Assembly: GCA_016219005.1 (NCBI GenBank)
Contig: JACRCN010000105.1
Span: 1-64,000 of the forward strand
Length of the DNA stretch: 64,000 bases
DNA from: Deltaproteobacteria bacterium
GTDB lineage: Bacteria > Desulfobacterota > Desulfobacteria > Desulfobacterales > SpSt-501
Direction: 5' to 3'
Shown here: in pieces, positions 24,861-34,606 of the stretch
Layout: every line of letters begins with the position of its first letter
How positions within the stretch are numbered: the stretch's first letter is position 1
Program-made: the position numbers and the translations under genes
Notes under the pieces: generated by a model
The model's input: only the letters and a program-made list of their open reading frames with translations
Database searches by the model: none
Told to the model about the DNA's origin: nothing

Positions 24861-26753
24861 ATGTCGCTCGATCCGCCTCGAAAGAAAAGCCGCACCGCCG
24901 TGGCCTCCGCGGACAAGCCTGTGCTGGGGGCCGTTCCGCTCGGCGACGGACGCTGCCGGTTCCGCGTCTGGGCGCCCTTGGCCGAAACGGTGCACGTGCA
25001 CCTCCTGCCTCCGCGGGAGCGATTGAGCCGCCTGGCTCCGGCCGCAGGCGGCTACCACGACGGTGTCCTGGAAGATGTCGATCCGGGTGCGCTTTACCTG
25101 TATCGGCTCGACGCTCGCCGGGAACGTCCTGACCCAGCCTCCCGATTTCAACCCGACGGGGTGCACGGGCCGTCGCAGGTGATGGATACAGGATTCGATT
25201 GGACGGATGCCGCGTGGCGAGGAATTCCCTTGCGCCGTTACATCTTCTACGAACTTCATGTGGGCACCTTCACACCGGAAGGCACTTTTGATGGCGTGTC
25301 CGATCAACTGGACGACCTGGCGGCGTTGGGCATTACCGCCGTGGAACTGATGCCGATAGCCCAGTTCCCGGGAAACCGCAACTGGGGTTACGACGGGGTC
25401 TATCCCTTTGCCGTGCAAGGCTCCTATGGCGGGCCGGTCGGGCTGAAGCGGCTGATCGACACCTGCCACCAAAAGCAGTTGGCCGTTGTTTTAGACGTCG
25501 TTTACAACCATCTCGGGCCTGAAGGTAATTACCTTGCGGAGTTCGGCCCCTACTTTTCCGATGCCTACCGCACCCCTTGGGGGGCTCCGCTGAACTTCGA
25601 CGGGCCCCACAGCGACGAGGTGCGCCGGTTCTTCATTGAAAACGCTCTCTACTGGATCACCGAGTTCCATATCGATGCCCTGCGCCTGGATGCGGTGCAC
25701 GCCATCCTGGACTTCTCGGCCCGGCCGTTCCTGGAAGAACTTACCCAGATGGTTCACCTGAAATCCGCGGACCTGGGACGACCGGTTTTTCTCATCGCAG
25801 AAAGCGCCTTGAACGACACCCGGTTGATCCGCCCCCCTGAACTGGGGGGGATGGGCATCGATGCCCAGTGGAACGACGATCTGCACCACGCACTGCACGC
25901 GGTGGTGACCGGAGAACACCAGGGCTATTACGGCGATTTCGGAAAGTTCGAGCAATTGCTCAAGGCTCTGCGGGAGGGATTTGTCTATTCCGGCGAGTAT
26001 TCCGAATTCCGCAAACGCCGTCACGGCAACTCCTCCCGCAACATCCCGGCGCACCGGCTGGTGGTTTTCGCCCAGAATCACGACCAGGTGGGCAACCGCA
26101 AACGGGGCGACCGATTGACCCTCTTGCTCTCCGACGATGGCCTTAGAATGATGGCCGGCGTCATCCTGCTTTCGCCTTACCTGCCCCTGCTGTTCATGGG
26201 GGAAGAATACGGCGAGACGGCCCCTTTCCCGTTCTTCATCAGCCACTCCGACCCGGATCTGATCGAGGCGGTTCGCAAGGGGCGCCGTGCGGAGTGGTCG
26301 TCCGATGATGAGCAGAACGAAGCGCCGGATCCCCAGGATGAAAAGACTTTTACGAGCGCGAGGCTCAATCATGCGCTGCGGCATGCGCAGGGACCGCACC
26401 ACATGTTGTGGGAGTTCTACCGTCGCCTGACTGAGTTGCGCACACGCATCCGGGTATTGGCGGAGCCGGAAAAGGCCCGCATGGAGGTGATCGGTTTAAG
26501 CAAGCAGCGCATCGGCTGCATCCACCGCTGGAGCCCAGCCGAGGAGGCCTTTGTGATTTTCCACGCGGACGATAAGGCGGTCTCGGCGGCCATCCCGCTC
26601 CCGGCGGGCCGGTGGAGCAAGGAACTGGACAGCCGCGACACCCGCTGGGGAGGGACAGGGAGCAGCATTCCCTGCAGTCTCGAATCCTCCGGTGAGTTCC
26701 AGATGGAACTTCTTCCATACAGCTTTCTACTGTTGCTTAAAAATAGAACCTGA
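24861..26753 (+). CDS. treZ: Malto-oligosyltrehalose trehalohydrolase
   Basis: 630 residues. An N-terminal E-set domain (GDGRCRFRVWAPLAETV) precedes a GH13 barrel with nucleophile Asp in LRLDAVHAI, acid/base Glu in FLIAESAL and Asp in QNHDQVGNR. The NWGYDGVYPFAVQGSYGG stretch is specific to TreZ rather than branching enzyme. It releases free trehalose from the maltooligosyl-trehalose made by TreY. GAGGA before the ATG supports the start. It lies 34 bases after treS and 12 before the GH57 gene. Its partner treY is nearby on the opposite strand. Confidence 0.9.
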   Translation: MSLDPPRKKSRTAVASADKPVLGAVPLGDGRCRFRVWAPLAETVHVHLLPPRERLSRLAPAAGGYHDGVLEDVDPGALYLYRLDARRERPDPASRFQPDGVHGPSQVMDTGFDWTDAAWRGIPLRRYIFYELHVGTFTPEGTFDGVSDQLDDLAALGITAVELMPIAQFPGNRNWGYDGVYPFAVQGSYGGPVGLKRLIDTCHQKQLAVVLDVVYNHLGPEGNYLAEFGPYFSDAYRTPWGAPLNFDGPHSDEVRRFFIENALYWITEFHIDALRLDAVHAILDFSARPFLEELTQMVHLKSADLGRPVFLIAESALNDTRLIRPPELGGMGIDAQWNDDLHHALHAVVTGEHQGYYGDFGKFEQLLKALREGFVYSGEYSEFRKRRHGNSSRNIPAHRLVVFAQNHDQVGNRKRGDRLTLLLSDDGLRMMAGVILLSPYLPLLFMGEEYGETAPFPFFISHSDPDLIEAVRKGRRAEWSSDDEQNEAPDPQDEKTFTSARLNHALRHAQGPHHMLWEFYRRLTELRTRIRVLAEPEKARMEVIGLSKQRIGCIHRWSPAEEAFVIFHADDKAVSAAIPLPAGRWSKELDSRDTRWGGTGSSIPCSLESSGEFQMELLPYSFLLLLKNRT

Positions 26754-26765
26754 GAAGAGCGCCTC

Positions 26766-29195
26766 ATGGAAGCTTTTATCTGCATTCATGCCCACTTCTA
26801 CCAGCCGCCCCGCGAAAATGCGTGGCTGGAAGCCGTCGAGGTGCAGGACTCCGCCTTCCCCTATCACGACTGGAACGAGCGGGTTAACGCCGAATGCTAT
26901 GCGACCAACGCCACCTCGCGGATCACTGATGAAAACGGCCGAATCAGGGAAATCGTCAACAACTACGCCAGGATCAGCTTCAATTTCGGCCCCACTCTGC
27001 TTTCCTGGCTGGAGCGCAACTCAGCCCCCGTCTATCAGGCCATACTTGCCGCCGACAGCGAGAGCCGGCAACGCTTCTCCGGACACGGCTCGGCCCTGGC
27101 CCAAGCCTACAATCACATGATCCTGCCGCTTGCCAACGCTCGGGACAAACACACACAGGTCCTCTGGGGGATCGCTGATTTCGAGCATCGGTTCCAGCGC
27201 CGCCCCGAGGGCATGTGGCTGCCGGAAACCGCCGTGGACCTGGAAACGCTGGATATCCTGGCCGAGCATGGGATCCTTTTTACGATCCTGGCGCCGCACC
27301 AGGCCAAACGGACAAAACGGATCGATGGCGGCGAATGGCTGGATGTCAGCGGCGGCAAGATCGATCCATCGCGACCCTACCTGGCGCGCCTGCCGTCGGG
27401 ACGAACCATCTCTTTGTTCTATTACGATGGCGCCATTTCCCATGCGGTGGCGTTCGAGGGTTTGCTGTCCAACGGCGAACGCTTAGCCCACAGACTCCTG
27501 GAGGCGGTTGCCCCGGGACGCAGCGGGCCGCTGCTGGTGCACATCGCCACCGATGGGGAAAGCTACGGGCACCATCATCACGGAGGCAACCGCGCCTTGG
27601 CGTTTGCGCTTCACACCATCGAGACCCAGAAGGCTGCCCGGATTACCGTATACGGCGAATATCTGGAACTCCATCCCCCGGAGTGGGAGGTGGAAATCGT
27701 CGAGCGGAGCTCGTGGAGTTGTATTCACGGCGTCGAGCGCTGGTGGAGCAACTGCGGCTGCAGCGCCGGCCGACATCCCGGCGGAAATCAAGGCTGGCGG
27801 ACACCTCTGCGGGAGGCGTTCGATTGGCTCAGGGATTCCCTGTCTACGGCCTACGAGCAGAAGATGCGGGAACTGGGCTTCGACCCGTGGGAGTGCCGCA
27901 ACGACTATGTCTGGCTCATCCTGGACCGGACGCCGTCGGTTGTGGATTCCTATCTTACCGGAAGAACGCAACGTGCCTTGACACCCGACGAAAAGATTTC
28001 CGTCATCCAGCTTCTCGAGCTTGAGCGCCATACCCTGCTGATGTACACCAGCTGCGGCTGGTTCTTCGACGACATCTCTGGCCTGGAGACCGTCCAAGTG
28101 ATCCAATACGCCGGCCGTGCTCTGCAGATCGCCAAGCGGATGCTCGGGGACGCCCTGGAACCCCGATTTATGGAGCTGCTTGAAAAGGCCAAAAGCAACA
28201 TTCCTGAACAGGACAACGGGCGCCGCATCTACGAGCGGTTCGTAAAACCTGCCATGGTGGACCTGCTCATGGTGGGGGCTCATTATGCCATGGGCTCCCT
28301 TTTCGGAGAGTACCCGGAACAGGCAACCATGTACTGCTACACCGCCGATCAAGAATCTTTTAAATCGGTGCAGGTGGGACGCGCCAAGCTTTCCATCGGG
28401 CGTGTCCGCATCTCCTCAACCATTACCTGGGAAGCGCAACGTCTGTGCTTCGGCGCCATCCATTGGGGTGACCACAACATCAGCGGATGCATCCGGCCCT
28501 GTCAGGGACCGGATGAACCGGACGCCGGTTCGATCCAGGAGGTGTTCGACTCGTTTGGCCGAGCGGAGTTCCCGGCAACCCTCCAGAAGCTTGAACAATC
28601 CATGGGTACCGCTTGCTATTCCCTGCGCAACCTTTTCCGCGACGAACAGCGGCGCATCCTGTCCATCATCCTGGAATCCAACCTGACGAATGCCGGAGAC
28701 GTCTACCGCCAAGTCTACGAAACCAATGCTCCGTTGCTGCTCTTCCTGAAAGACATTGCGGTGCCGGCTCCCCGCCCGTTGGCCGCGGCGGCGGAATTCG
28801 TGTTGAATGCGAGCCTCAAGCGTGAATTCGAAGAAAGCGTGCTGAATCTTGCCCGCATTCAGAGTCTTCTGGACGCGGCCAAGATGCATGGGGTTACGCT
28901 GGAAGGCTCCTTGCTGGAATCCACCATCCGAAGTCGTATGGAGCGGATGGCCGAGGCCTTTGGTAATCAACCGAGCGACTTGGAACTGTTGCGGGAGTTG
29001 GATGCCCTCGCAAGCCTTCTGCCGCTTTTCCAGTTCGAAGTCAACCTGCGCGTCGTTCAAAACATCTACTACCGCATTCGCCGGGAGATCTTGCCTGAGC
29101 TTCAGATAAAAGCCCGGCGGAGAGGTATAAAGGCCGGCCGGTGGACTACGCTTTTCAAGTCCCTGGGCGACAAGCTCGGTGTCCGGACGGATTAG
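26766..29195 (+). CDS. GH57 family glycoside hydrolase with DUF3536
   Basis: 809 residues. The N-terminal part is a GH57 barrel (ICIHAHFYQPPRENAWLE, GMWLPETAVDLETLDILAEH), and a long C-terminal DUF3536 region follows. GH57 enzymes act on alpha-1,4 and alpha-1,6 glucans as amylases, branching enzymes or 4-alpha-glucanotransferases by a retaining mechanism. DUF3536 members are not well characterised, so the bond specificity is open. No signal peptide is present, so it acts inside the cell. Its position between treZ and malQ argues for a role in glycogen or maltodextrin trimming that feeds TreY/TreZ. Confidence 0.85.
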   Translation: MEAFICIHAHFYQPPRENAWLEAVEVQDSAFPYHDWNERVNAECYATNATSRITDENGRIREIVNNYARISFNFGPTLLSWLERNSAPVYQAILAADSESRQRFSGHGSALAQAYNHMILPLANARDKHTQVLWGIADFEHRFQRRPEGMWLPETAVDLETLDILAEHGILFTILAPHQAKRTKRIDGGEWLDVSGGKIDPSRPYLARLPSGRTISLFYYDGAISHAVAFEGLLSNGERLAHRLLEAVAPGRSGPLLVHIATDGESYGHHHHGGNRALAFALHTIETQKAARITVYGEYLELHPPEWEVEIVERSSWSCIHGVERWWSNCGCSAGRHPGGNQGWRTPLREAFDWLRDSLSTAYEQKMRELGFDPWECRNDYVWLILDRTPSVVDSYLTGRTQRALTPDEKISVIQLLELERHTLLMYTSCGWFFDDISGLETVQVIQYAGRALQIAKRMLGDALEPRFMELLEKAKSNIPEQDNGRRIYERFVKPAMVDLLMVGAHYAMGSLFGEYPEQATMYCYTADQESFKSVQVGRAKLSIGRVRISSTITWEAQRLCFGAIHWGDHNISGCIRPCQGPDEPDAGSIQEVFDSFGRAEFPATLQKLEQSMGTACYSLRNLFRDEQRRILSIILESNLTNAGDVYRQVYETNAPLLLFLKDIAVPAPRPLAAAAEFVLNASLKREFEESVLNLARIQSLLDAAKMHGVTLEGSLLESTIRSRMERMAEAFGNQPSDLELLRELDALASLLPLFQFEVNLRVVQNIYYRIRREILPELQIKARRRGIKAGRWTTLFKSLGDKLGVRTD

Positions 29196-29260
29196 CCGGT
29201 CTTTTGCCGCCGGTACCGGAACGCCGTGAATCCAGCTCGAATATAGATGGAGGCTGAATC

Positions 29261-30754
29261 ATGTTCCCACGTGCGAGCGGTGTTCTGCTACCCATCCCCT
29301 GTCTGCCTTCCCTTTTCGGGATCGGCGATCTCGGTCCATATTCTTACCGGTTCGCCGATTATCTGCATTCCGCCGGTCAGCGGGTCTGGCAGATCCTGCC
29401 CCTGAACCCGACGACCCCCATTTACCAGCATTCGCCTTACCACGGCGCGTCGACGTTTGCCTGCAATCCCTTGCTGGTGAGCCCCGAACATCTTGCTGCC
29501 GAGGGGCTGCTTGATCGAGACGAGCTTCCACCTCCAATATTGCCCGAGGACCGAATCGACTATGCCGCCGTCGCTCGGGTGAAGCAGCAACTGCTGGACA
29601 AGGCGTGCGCGCGATTCAGGCAGCGGCTGCCAGGTGAGGATTACGCTCGCTTCTGCGCGGAGAACGACGCGTGGCTGGACGACTATGCCTTGTTCGCCGC
29701 GCTGAGCGCGCGCTATCCCGGCACGGCCTGGAACCGCTGGCCGAGCGAATTGCAGCAGCGACAACCCGAGGCCCTTGCACGGCTTCAGGCGGAGCTTCGC
29801 GACTCCCTTGAGGATTTGAAAATCGTCCAGTATTTCTTTTGCCGGCAGTGGATCGGATTGAGAACCCGCTGCCAGGAAAATGGGATCCGCATATTCGGGG
29901 ATCTGCCGATCTATGTGCCGTTCCACAGCGCGGATGTGTGGGCCCACCCGCGTCTTTTTATGTTGGACGAAACCGGTAGCCCCTTGGCGGTGTCCGGCGT
30001 TCCACCGGATTACTTCAGCACCGACGGCCAGCTCTGGGGCCACCCGGTCTATCGATGGGACGCTCACCGCGAAACCCGTTACGAGTGGTGGATCCGCCGA
30101 TTCGCCCGAAATCTGGCCCTGTTCGACTACGTTCGAATCGACCATTTCCGGGGACTCGTGGCCTACTGGGAAGTTTCCGCGAACGAGCCGACCGCCGTCA
30201 ACGGGAGGTGGGTGCAAACCCCTGTGGAGGATTTTTTCACCGAACTGCAGCACCACTTCGTCTGTCTGCCGGTGATCGCCGAGGATTTGGGGATCATCAC
30301 CGCCGACGTCCGTGAAACCATGCAGCGTTCCGGCTTCCCGGGCATGCGAGTGATGATGTTCGGCTTCACGGGAGAACCGGCCACCAACGATAACGCGACC
30401 CACAGGATTCCCGAAAACTGCGTGGTCTTCACCGGAACTCACGACAACAACACGGTCAAGGGCTGGTTCGAAACGGAAGCCTCGGCTCTCGAAAAGCGTC
30501 GGCTGGAGCTGACCATCGGCCGAAAGCCGGCCGTTGATGATCTGCACTGGGACATGATCCGGCTCGCCATGATGTCGCCGGCCCGGATATGCATCACCCC
30601 CGCGCAGGATCTGCTGGGCCTGGGAGCGGAGGCACGCATCAACACCCCCGGTCGCTGGGAGGGCAACTGGCTGTGGCGGATGTCGCAAGTCCAGTTCGCC
30701 GCTCTGCCGCAACAGCAACTGCTGGAGCTGACCGAGGCCTTCGGGCGGCGCTGA
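29261..30754 (+). CDS. malQ: 4-alpha-glucanotransferase (amylomaltase, GH77)
   Basis: 497 residues, the short bacterial amylomaltase form. LYxHSPYHGASTFACNP-type opening, FGDLPIYVPFHSADVWAHP, DYVRIDHFRGLVAYWEV (nucleophile Asp), VIAEDLGIIT (acid/base Glu) and FTGTHDNNT (third Asp) cover the whole active site. The enzyme moves maltodextrin chains between acceptors and releases glucose, so it supplies longer chains to the trehalose pathway. GGAGG seven bases before the ATG fixes the start. It is the last gene of the plus-strand glucan run and converges on treY with 84 bases between the stops. Confidence 0.95.
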   Translation: MFPRASGVLLPIPCLPSLFGIGDLGPYSYRFADYLHSAGQRVWQILPLNPTTPIYQHSPYHGASTFACNPLLVSPEHLAAEGLLDRDELPPPILPEDRIDYAAVARVKQQLLDKACARFRQRLPGEDYARFCAENDAWLDDYALFAALSARYPGTAWNRWPSELQQRQPEALARLQAELRDSLEDLKIVQYFFCRQWIGLRTRCQENGIRIFGDLPIYVPFHSADVWAHPRLFMLDETGSPLAVSGVPPDYFSTDGQLWGHPVYRWDAHRETRYEWWIRRFARNLALFDYVRIDHFRGLVAYWEVSANEPTAVNGRWVQTPVEDFFTELQHHFVCLPVIAEDLGIITADVRETMQRSGFPGMRVMMFGFTGEPATNDNATHRIPENCVVFTGTHDNNTVKGWFETEASALEKRRLELTIGRKPAVDDLHWDMIRLAMMSPARICITPAQDLLGLGAEARINTPGRWEGNWLWRMSQVQFAALPQQQLLELTEAFGRR

Positions 30755-30838
30755 GAGCGAGTCGAGGCGGTATCCACTGCAGTCTCCCGCACCCGCTTCT
30801 GCCCGCGTTTGCCGGAACGCAGCCGACGGCAGCGCTCA

Positions 30839-33448
30839 CTATCCCTCATCTTCCTCCTCGCGAAGCCATAACCCTACGGGAAACTGCGACAGCAACGATC
30901 CAATCGCCTGTCGTCCGCCCGTCCAGCGCTCGCCTGTGAACGCGTTGGTCCAGACCCCCGCCGGCAGTTCCAGCCACGTCTCGCCCCAGTCATCGCCCAG
31001 CCCCACGACGAGCCGCGGAGCCACCGTCAAACACCGCTCGCCCCGCACGTAGGCCACCGCATGCGAGGCCTTCGGCCCCGTCGCCCGAAGCGGCTGGTAG
31101 ACACCCTGCGGTCCGAAGGCCTCCGGGAGGCGCCGCCTGACATTCAAGGCACGTTGAATAACATATAGCTTCGCCATGCCGCCGGTGCCCGGCTCCAGGA
31201 TTTCTTCCAAGGACAGGCAAGCAAGCCGGCTCAGCAGATGCGAACGGCGATCGAAATCCACCGGCCGGCGGTTGTCAGGATCCACCAGGCTGAGGTCCCA
31301 GAGCTCGGCTCCCTGATAGATGTCCGGAATGCCCGGAGCGGTGCACTTGATCAGGATCTGGGCTAGCGAGGTAATCATCGCCGGCTTGACCATGGACTTC
31401 AGGAAGGCGGACAGGTCCGTCGTGAAGTCCGGTTGTCCCAGCACCCCTTCGATAAACCCCTGCAGCGCCTCCTCGAAGACCGGGTTCGGGTCCGTCCATG
31501 ACGTGTGCACCTTGGCTTCCCTGGTGGCCTTCAGCATGTAAGGCCCCAAACGGTCACCGCCGATGGGCCAGGCGCCCACCAGCGTCTGGTAGAGGAAGTA
31601 CTCGCTGTTGGCATCCGGAAACCCATTGCGGCGGAACACCGCGTTCATGCGGGACCAGCGCCGGACCGCTTCGGCCCAGCGCCCCGGCATCTCCGAAAGC
31701 AGGCCGATTCTCAGCCGGGTGTCCTCTCCGCGCTTGGTATCGTGGGTGGCGCTGGCCAGAAGCGTCAGCGGCCGTTCCGACTGGACCCTCGCGCAAAAGG
31801 CATGAAAAGTGTCCGGAGACGTGCCAACCTTTCCGGGATCACCGCCGACCTCGTTGAGGGACAGCAGCCGATTAAAGCAGTAAAAGACCGTGTCCTCCAC
31901 CCCCTTGGCCATGACCGGACCCGTCAACTGCTGGAAACGCAGAACAAAGTCACTCTCCATCTCGCCGGCCCGCCTCAGCAGCAAAATATCCTCCATCGTT
32001 CGAAACGCAGCCGCAGCGATGTCAGGGCGCCGCGCCGCAGCGACGGCCAAGGTTTCCTGCACGACGATTCGATCGGAATCTTCAACCCGCCCGACATCCG
32101 GACGGATGTAGGTCCGATAGACGGGAAAGCCAGCGATGACCTCCGCCAGGGCCTGCTCATGGTCCTGGCGCCGCAGCTCCAGCCGGTCGCGCCGCCGGCG
32201 GTGAATGTTCTCCAGCAGATCCGTCAGGCGCGACAGTTCGCTGATGAAAAGATGCTTCAGGACGTGCACCTTCTTGGCCCGCACGACCTCCTCGTAGTCG
32301 GCCGTCTGCCCGGTGAACTCGTGATAGAAATCGGTCAGGGGCCGCTTCCCGTTCGGGTCGATGAAGAGGCCGCTCAACACGTTCAGAAAGTCGTAACCGG
32401 TGGATCCTTCAACCGGCCATTCAGGGTTGAGGGCTTCTCCCGGCGCAAGGATCTTCTCAACCACAATCCAGGCCGCCGGCGCTGCTTTGCGCAACTGCTG
32501 CAGGTACGCGGTCGGGTCCCGCAGACCGTCCGGGTGATCGATGCGCAAACCGCCGATTCGTCCCTCCTGCACCCAGCGCAACACCATTGCGTGGACGGCG
32601 GTAAAGACCTGCTCTTCTTCGACGCGGATGCCGGCCAGATGATGGATGTCGAAAAAGCGGCGATAGTTCAATTCCCGATGGGCATGGCGCCAAAAGGCAA
32701 GGCGGTAGTGCTGCAGGTCAAGAAATCGTTTCAGACAGCTTGGATCGGAGTTGATCCTCTTGATGGCCGCATCCCGGGCCTTCGTCGCGGCATCCTCTCC
32801 GAAGGCGCCCTCCGCGCCGGATGCTGCCGCATTATCGACAGCGCCATTTCCCGCGGAGCGGGCCGACTCCGGAGAGCTCAAGGCTGCGCCCGAAACCCGT
32901 TGCAGCTCCATCAGCGATACAGCAGACGCCGGCAGTTCATGATCAAAATAGCCGACATGGATCTCCTCCCCGCGCTGGCGCAGCTGAATCTCCCGAGCCT
33001 GCAGGCAGCGCTCGAACTCATCGCGCAGGATCGGCACCAGCACCTTGTTCCGTAAATCCGTGCCCGGGGAATCCCAGCGGATATCGAAGTAGCCTGCATA
33101 GCGGCTGGCCCGGCCGTTGGCCAGCACATCCCACCACCACCGGTTCGCGCGGGCGCCGATGGCCATGTGGTTGGGGACGAGATCCAGCACCAGCCCCAAG
33201 CCCGTTTCGCGAAGCGCGCGACACAGGGTATCGAAGCCATCCTGCCCGCCCAGTTGCGGATTGACCCGGGACGGGTCCACGACATCGTACCCATGCGGGC
33301 TATCGTGAACAGCGGCCAGACACGGAGAAAGGTACAGATGGCTAATCCCCAGGTCCCTGAGATAGCCGCACGTCCGAGACGCACGGTAGAAGTCAAAGAA
33401 AGGAGTGAGCTGAAGCCGGTAGGTGGATAAAGGGACCGTCGTATCCAT
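30839..33448 (-). CDS. treY: Malto-oligosyltrehalose synthase
   Basis: 869 residues. The opening TVPLSTYRLQLTPFFDFYRA and then SHLYLSPCLAA are typical of TreY. The GH13 core shows nucleophile Asp in LRIDHPDGLRDP, Glu in VVEKILAPGE and the third Asp in ATHDTKRGED. It isomerises the reducing-end bond of maltodextrin to an alpha,alpha-1,1 bond, making the TreZ substrate. The frame is open 57 codons further up, but that part is not TreY-like, and GAAGG before the ATG at 33448 decides the start. It is encoded convergently to treS-treZ-GH57-malQ, so it must have its own promoter in 33449-33840. Confidence 0.95.
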   Translation of the reverse strand: MDTTVPLSTYRLQLTPFFDFYRASRTCGYLRDLGISHLYLSPCLAAVHDSPHGYDVVDPSRVNPQLGGQDGFDTLCRALRETGLGLVLDLVPNHMAIGARANRWWWDVLANGRASRYAGYFDIRWDSPGTDLRNKVLVPILRDEFERCLQAREIQLRQRGEEIHVGYFDHELPASAVSLMELQRVSGAALSSPESARSAGNGAVDNAAASGAEGAFGEDAATKARDAAIKRINSDPSCLKRFLDLQHYRLAFWRHAHRELNYRRFFDIHHLAGIRVEEEQVFTAVHAMVLRWVQEGRIGGLRIDHPDGLRDPTAYLQQLRKAAPAAWIVVEKILAPGEALNPEWPVEGSTGYDFLNVLSGLFIDPNGKRPLTDFYHEFTGQTADYEEVVRAKKVHVLKHLFISELSRLTDLLENIHRRRRDRLELRRQDHEQALAEVIAGFPVYRTYIRPDVGRVEDSDRIVVQETLAVAAARRPDIAAAAFRTMEDILLLRRAGEMESDFVLRFQQLTGPVMAKGVEDTVFYCFNRLLSLNEVGGDPGKVGTSPDTFHAFCARVQSERPLTLLASATHDTKRGEDTRLRIGLLSEMPGRWAEAVRRWSRMNAVFRRNGFPDANSEYFLYQTLVGAWPIGGDRLGPYMLKATREAKVHTSWTDPNPVFEEALQGFIEGVLGQPDFTTDLSAFLKSMVKPAMITSLAQILIKCTAPGIPDIYQGAELWDLSLVDPDNRRPVDFDRRSHLLSRLACLSLEEILEPGTGGMAKLYVIQRALNVRRRLPEAFGPQGVYQPLRATGPKASHAVAYVRGERCLTVAPRLVVGLGDDWGETWLELPAGVWTNAFTGERWTGGRQAIGSLLSQFPVGLWLREEEDEG

Positions 33449-33840
33449 AACAATACCTTCGACCGGAGAGATGCTCGGCAGGTATGGCCCCGGCAACTCG
33501 ACAGACTCAACCGGGATAGCGCCGGTACCCGTCCGGCATCCTTGTCGGTAGCGGACATAACATAAATGCACATGCCGTGACTCGCAAGCGGCTCCAAGGC
33601 TCGAGGGAAGCGGCAGCACCTACTGGTCAACTTCAACCGGGCCCCGGTCGTCCGCATGCGTTCGGAGTGCATTCCAGAAAAGCGCGGTCTGGACGCGACC
33701 TGGGAGCAGGACGATCCATATGGCAGATAGCCCTAATGGGCAATTATTTGCGTTCCCATACAGCATTCCGTATAGTAGCTTTTGCGATTTTAATTCTTAA
33801 TTTACAGTTCGGAATCGGACCTCAATCTGGAGCTACAGAC
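33449..33840. other. Divergent intergenic region between treY and receiver gene
   Basis: This 392-base stretch separates treY from the plus-strand receiver gene and must hold both promoters. Open frames run through it on both strands as extensions of the two genes but do not resemble their families. The half near the receiver (from about 33740) is AT-rich. I see no clear -35/-10 pair or operator. Confidence 0.4.
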
Positions 33841-34290
33841 ATGGACGCGGGCTGTAAAAGAATCATAATCGTAGATGATAGCGAAATATATCGTGCAGGA
33901 CTGCGAGCATTGATTAACGGCCATGACCAGCTAAGGGTCGTTGCCGAGGCTGAATGTGGTGACAAAGCCATTGAAGCCATTAAAAAGATTCCCGCCGATC
34001 TGGTGCTGCTGGACTTGAGCCTGCCCAAATATACCGGCTTCGAAGTTTTGAGAAGGATCAGAGAGATTTCCGACATTAACGTTCTTGTTCTCACCATTTA
34101 CGAATCCCAGGAGATGATAACAAGAGCTAAGGCCTTGGGCGCTCAGGGCTATTGTGTCAAAGATGTCAGCCGCAAAGAACTGATCAAATCCATATTGGAG
34201 GCAGCGGCGGGAAAGTTTTTTGTGTGCCATAAATCCGAAATGGTGCTCATTTTTGAAGACAGTACCAAACCGCCGCAATCAGAAACCTAA
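33841..34290 (+). CDS. Stand-alone receiver of NarL type, no DNA-binding domain
   Basis: 149 residues, one complete receiver domain. The acidic pair is in IIIVDDSEIYRAGL, the phosphorylatable Asp is in VLLDLSLPKYTG, the switch Thr is in VLTIYESQEM and the conserved Lys is in GYCVKDVS. Sequence features such as the YRAGLRALI opening are those of NarL/FixJ regulators, but the chain ends about 25 residues after the receiver (EMVLIFEDS) with no HTH. It may relay phosphate or titrate a kinase, or it may be a truncated regulator. No histidine kinase is adjacent. GGAG before the ATG at 33841 fixes the start. The gene is AT-rich compared with its neighbours. Confidence 0.8.
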   Translation: MDAGCKRIIIVDDSEIYRAGLRALINGHDQLRVVAEAECGDKAIEAIKKIPADLVLLDLSLPKYTGFEVLRRIREISDINVLVLTIYESQEMITRAKALGAQGYCVKDVSRKELIKSILEAAAGKFFVCHKSEMVLIFEDSTKPPQSET

Positions 34291-34400
34291 CCCCCTTAAT
34301 TTCAAGCCGCTCGGCAAAACCCGTCGGCTCCAAGGCGGGCCGGGCACCGAAAGGTCAGGCGGAAGGGCTTGCGCGAGTTAGCCGAAACACGGGGCATTCC

Positions 34401-34606
34401 TCATCCGCGGAGCGGATCATCGGCTCCAGGCGTTCCGGCGTCGTCATCCCCGCCCCACAACATGAAAAAGATCGTTCCCAGCACCCCGAAGCAGAACGCC
34501 CCGATGAACCTCGCCTGGGGGCTTATCTCCCACAAAAATGCGCCGCCGAAGGCGGCCACCGCAACCACAACGTCCCGCAGATCGTAAGTCGCACGTTCAC
34601 GTGTTG
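34401..34606 (-). pseudogene. C-terminal stump of an MFS transporter
   Basis: Directly behind the ChrB-domain stop, the minus strand encodes about 68 residues with two membrane helices: LRDVVVAVAAFGGAFLWEI and ARFIGAFCFGVLGTIFFMLW, ending in an acidic tail. This looks like the last two helices of a major facilitator. The first ten helices are absent. It was probably a full transporter gene downstream of chrB that lost its 5' part by deletion. It is not in the chrB frame and has no ribosome site of its own. Confidence 0.5.

Noticed and set aside
31505-33055. A 516-codon open frame on the plus strand
   Set aside because: It lies wholly inside treY on the opposite strand, and treY shows all GH13 motifs.
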